Source: Betaproteobacteria bacterium (lineage in GTDB: Bacteria; Pseudomonadota; Gammaproteobacteria; Burkholderiales; Rhodocyclaceae). From it: a DNA stretch of 64,000 nucleotides. Where the stretch lies: contig JAHRYN010000004.1 of the NCBI GenBank assembly GCA_020621405.1, positions 215,904 to 279,903 on the forward strand, given 5' to 3'. Of the stretch, positions 63,605 to 64,000 are shown piece after piece (position 1 is the first letter of the stretch; each line of letters begins with the position of its first letter). The notes beneath the pieces were generated by a model, which was given only the letters and a program-made list of their open reading frames with translations, had not been told where the DNA came from and did no database searches. Position numbers and translations under genes: made by a program.

Positions 63605-64000
63605 TCAGACCTGCGGACGCATGCGCACGACGATGTCCACGCCGTCCGCCACCATGCCGGGCGGCAGCGCAGGCATGCCGTCGACGCGCAGCGCGTGCTG
63701 CGGGATATCGGTCAGACAGCCGCTGACGACGTCGTACAGATGGTGATGCGGCGAGGTGTTCGGATCGAAGAACACCCGGGTCGGATCGACGATCACTTCG
63801 CGAATCAGACCGGCGTCGCGAAACACCTTCAGCGTGTTGTACACCGTGGCCTTGGATGCCGACGGCGACAGTTCATTGACCAAGGCAAGAATCTGCTCAG
63901 CCGACAGGTGCTCCATGCGCGAATACAGCACGCACGCGATGTCGACGCGAGGCTTGGTCAGATTGATGCCGCGGTTGCGCAGCAGGTCTATGGTCTGTTC
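63605..64000 (-). CDS. Fur-family transcriptional regulator, Irr/PerR-like (N-terminus outside the window)
   Basis: The 5' end lies beyond 64000; 131 residues are visible in one frame. The winged helix is present (NLTKPRVDIACVLYSRM, SASKATVYNTLKVFRDAGLI) and the dimer/metal domain follows. The segment FFDPNTSPHHHLYDVVSGCLTDIP has a His triplet of the type seen in Irr proteins, where it binds haem, rather than the Cys-rich tail of Fur or PerR zinc-site proteins; only one Cys is seen. It is probably an iron-, haem- or peroxide-responsive repressor. The first codons and any upstream operator cannot be seen. Confidence 0.85.
   Translation of the reverse strand, partial: EQTIDLLRNRGINLTKPRVDIACVLYSRMEHLSAEQILALVNELSPSASKATVYNTLKVFRDAGLIREVIVDPTRVFFDPNTSPHHHLYDVVSGCLTDIPQHALRVDGMPALPPGMVADGVDIVVRMRPQV

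Overview
The window looks like chromosome of a GC-rich betaproteobacterium, probably Rhodocyclales (Methyloversatilis-like). The reasons are inference from gene content: class I PHA synthase, several PEP-CTERM secreted proteins, a MaoC-Pta fusion beside FabI and AckA, PilSR, class Ia NrdAB, and the order ispB / rplU-rpmA-obgE-proB. No search was run.

Layout. 1-8250: the start of a Lys/Ala-rich histone H1-like gene, a 1.3-kb stretch without a recognisable gene, two small envelope proteins, PHA synthase, two PEP-CTERM proteins and a P-loop protein related to cyclic 2,3-diphosphoglycerate synthetase. 8246-8832: a ParE-like toxin whose RHH antitoxin gene carries an in-frame TAG. 8989-14354: a visibly AT-richer, tightly coupled four-gene operon on the minus strand (C5 DNA methyltransferase, PRPP-loop phosphoribosyltransferase-like protein, ORC/CDC6-like AAA ATPase, unknown Rossmann-like protein). 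It is the best candidate in the window for an undescribed conflict or defence system. 15002-23133: nrdB-nrdA with tandem NrdR boxes over the promoter, then ampD, pilR, pilS and a small membrane protein. 23362-28434: a MarR-controlled efflux operon (FUSC, DUF1656, HlyD-type adaptor, outer-membrane factor). 28491-34100: a secreted protein, tRNA-Pro, ispB, rplU, rpmA, obgE, proB. 34116-37019: a two-component system with a DUF1328 membrane peptide and a stand-alone receiver. 37035-44372: a seven-gene minus-strand cluster, probably for copper: two TonB-dependent receptors, two DUF2946-like proteins, a YcnI-like protein and two PEP-CTERM proteins. Three of its secreted products would have histidine as first mature residue. 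44503-49039: pcnB, DUF486, deoxynucleoside kinase, panB, panC, panD. 49146-53596: LysR regulator, pepN and an unknown gene. 53783-58616: a MacAB/TolC-like tripartite exporter. 58632-62761: flavin reductase-like protein, fabI, maoC-pta, ackA. 62828-64000: a lipoprotein, tRNA-Thr and a Fur-family regulator cut by the window edge.

How the parts relate. Most of the window is housekeeping: dNTP synthesis and its NrdR control, ribosomal proteins and Obg, pantothenate synthesis, type II fatty-acid synthesis and acetyl-phosphate metabolism. Accessory functions are the defence-like operon with its neighbouring toxin pair, the copper cluster, two efflux operons and scattered PEP-CTERM proteins; no exosortase gene is present here. 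Very long open frames opposite nrdA, phaC, maoC-pta/ackA and pepN are antisense frames caused by high GC and are not annotated.
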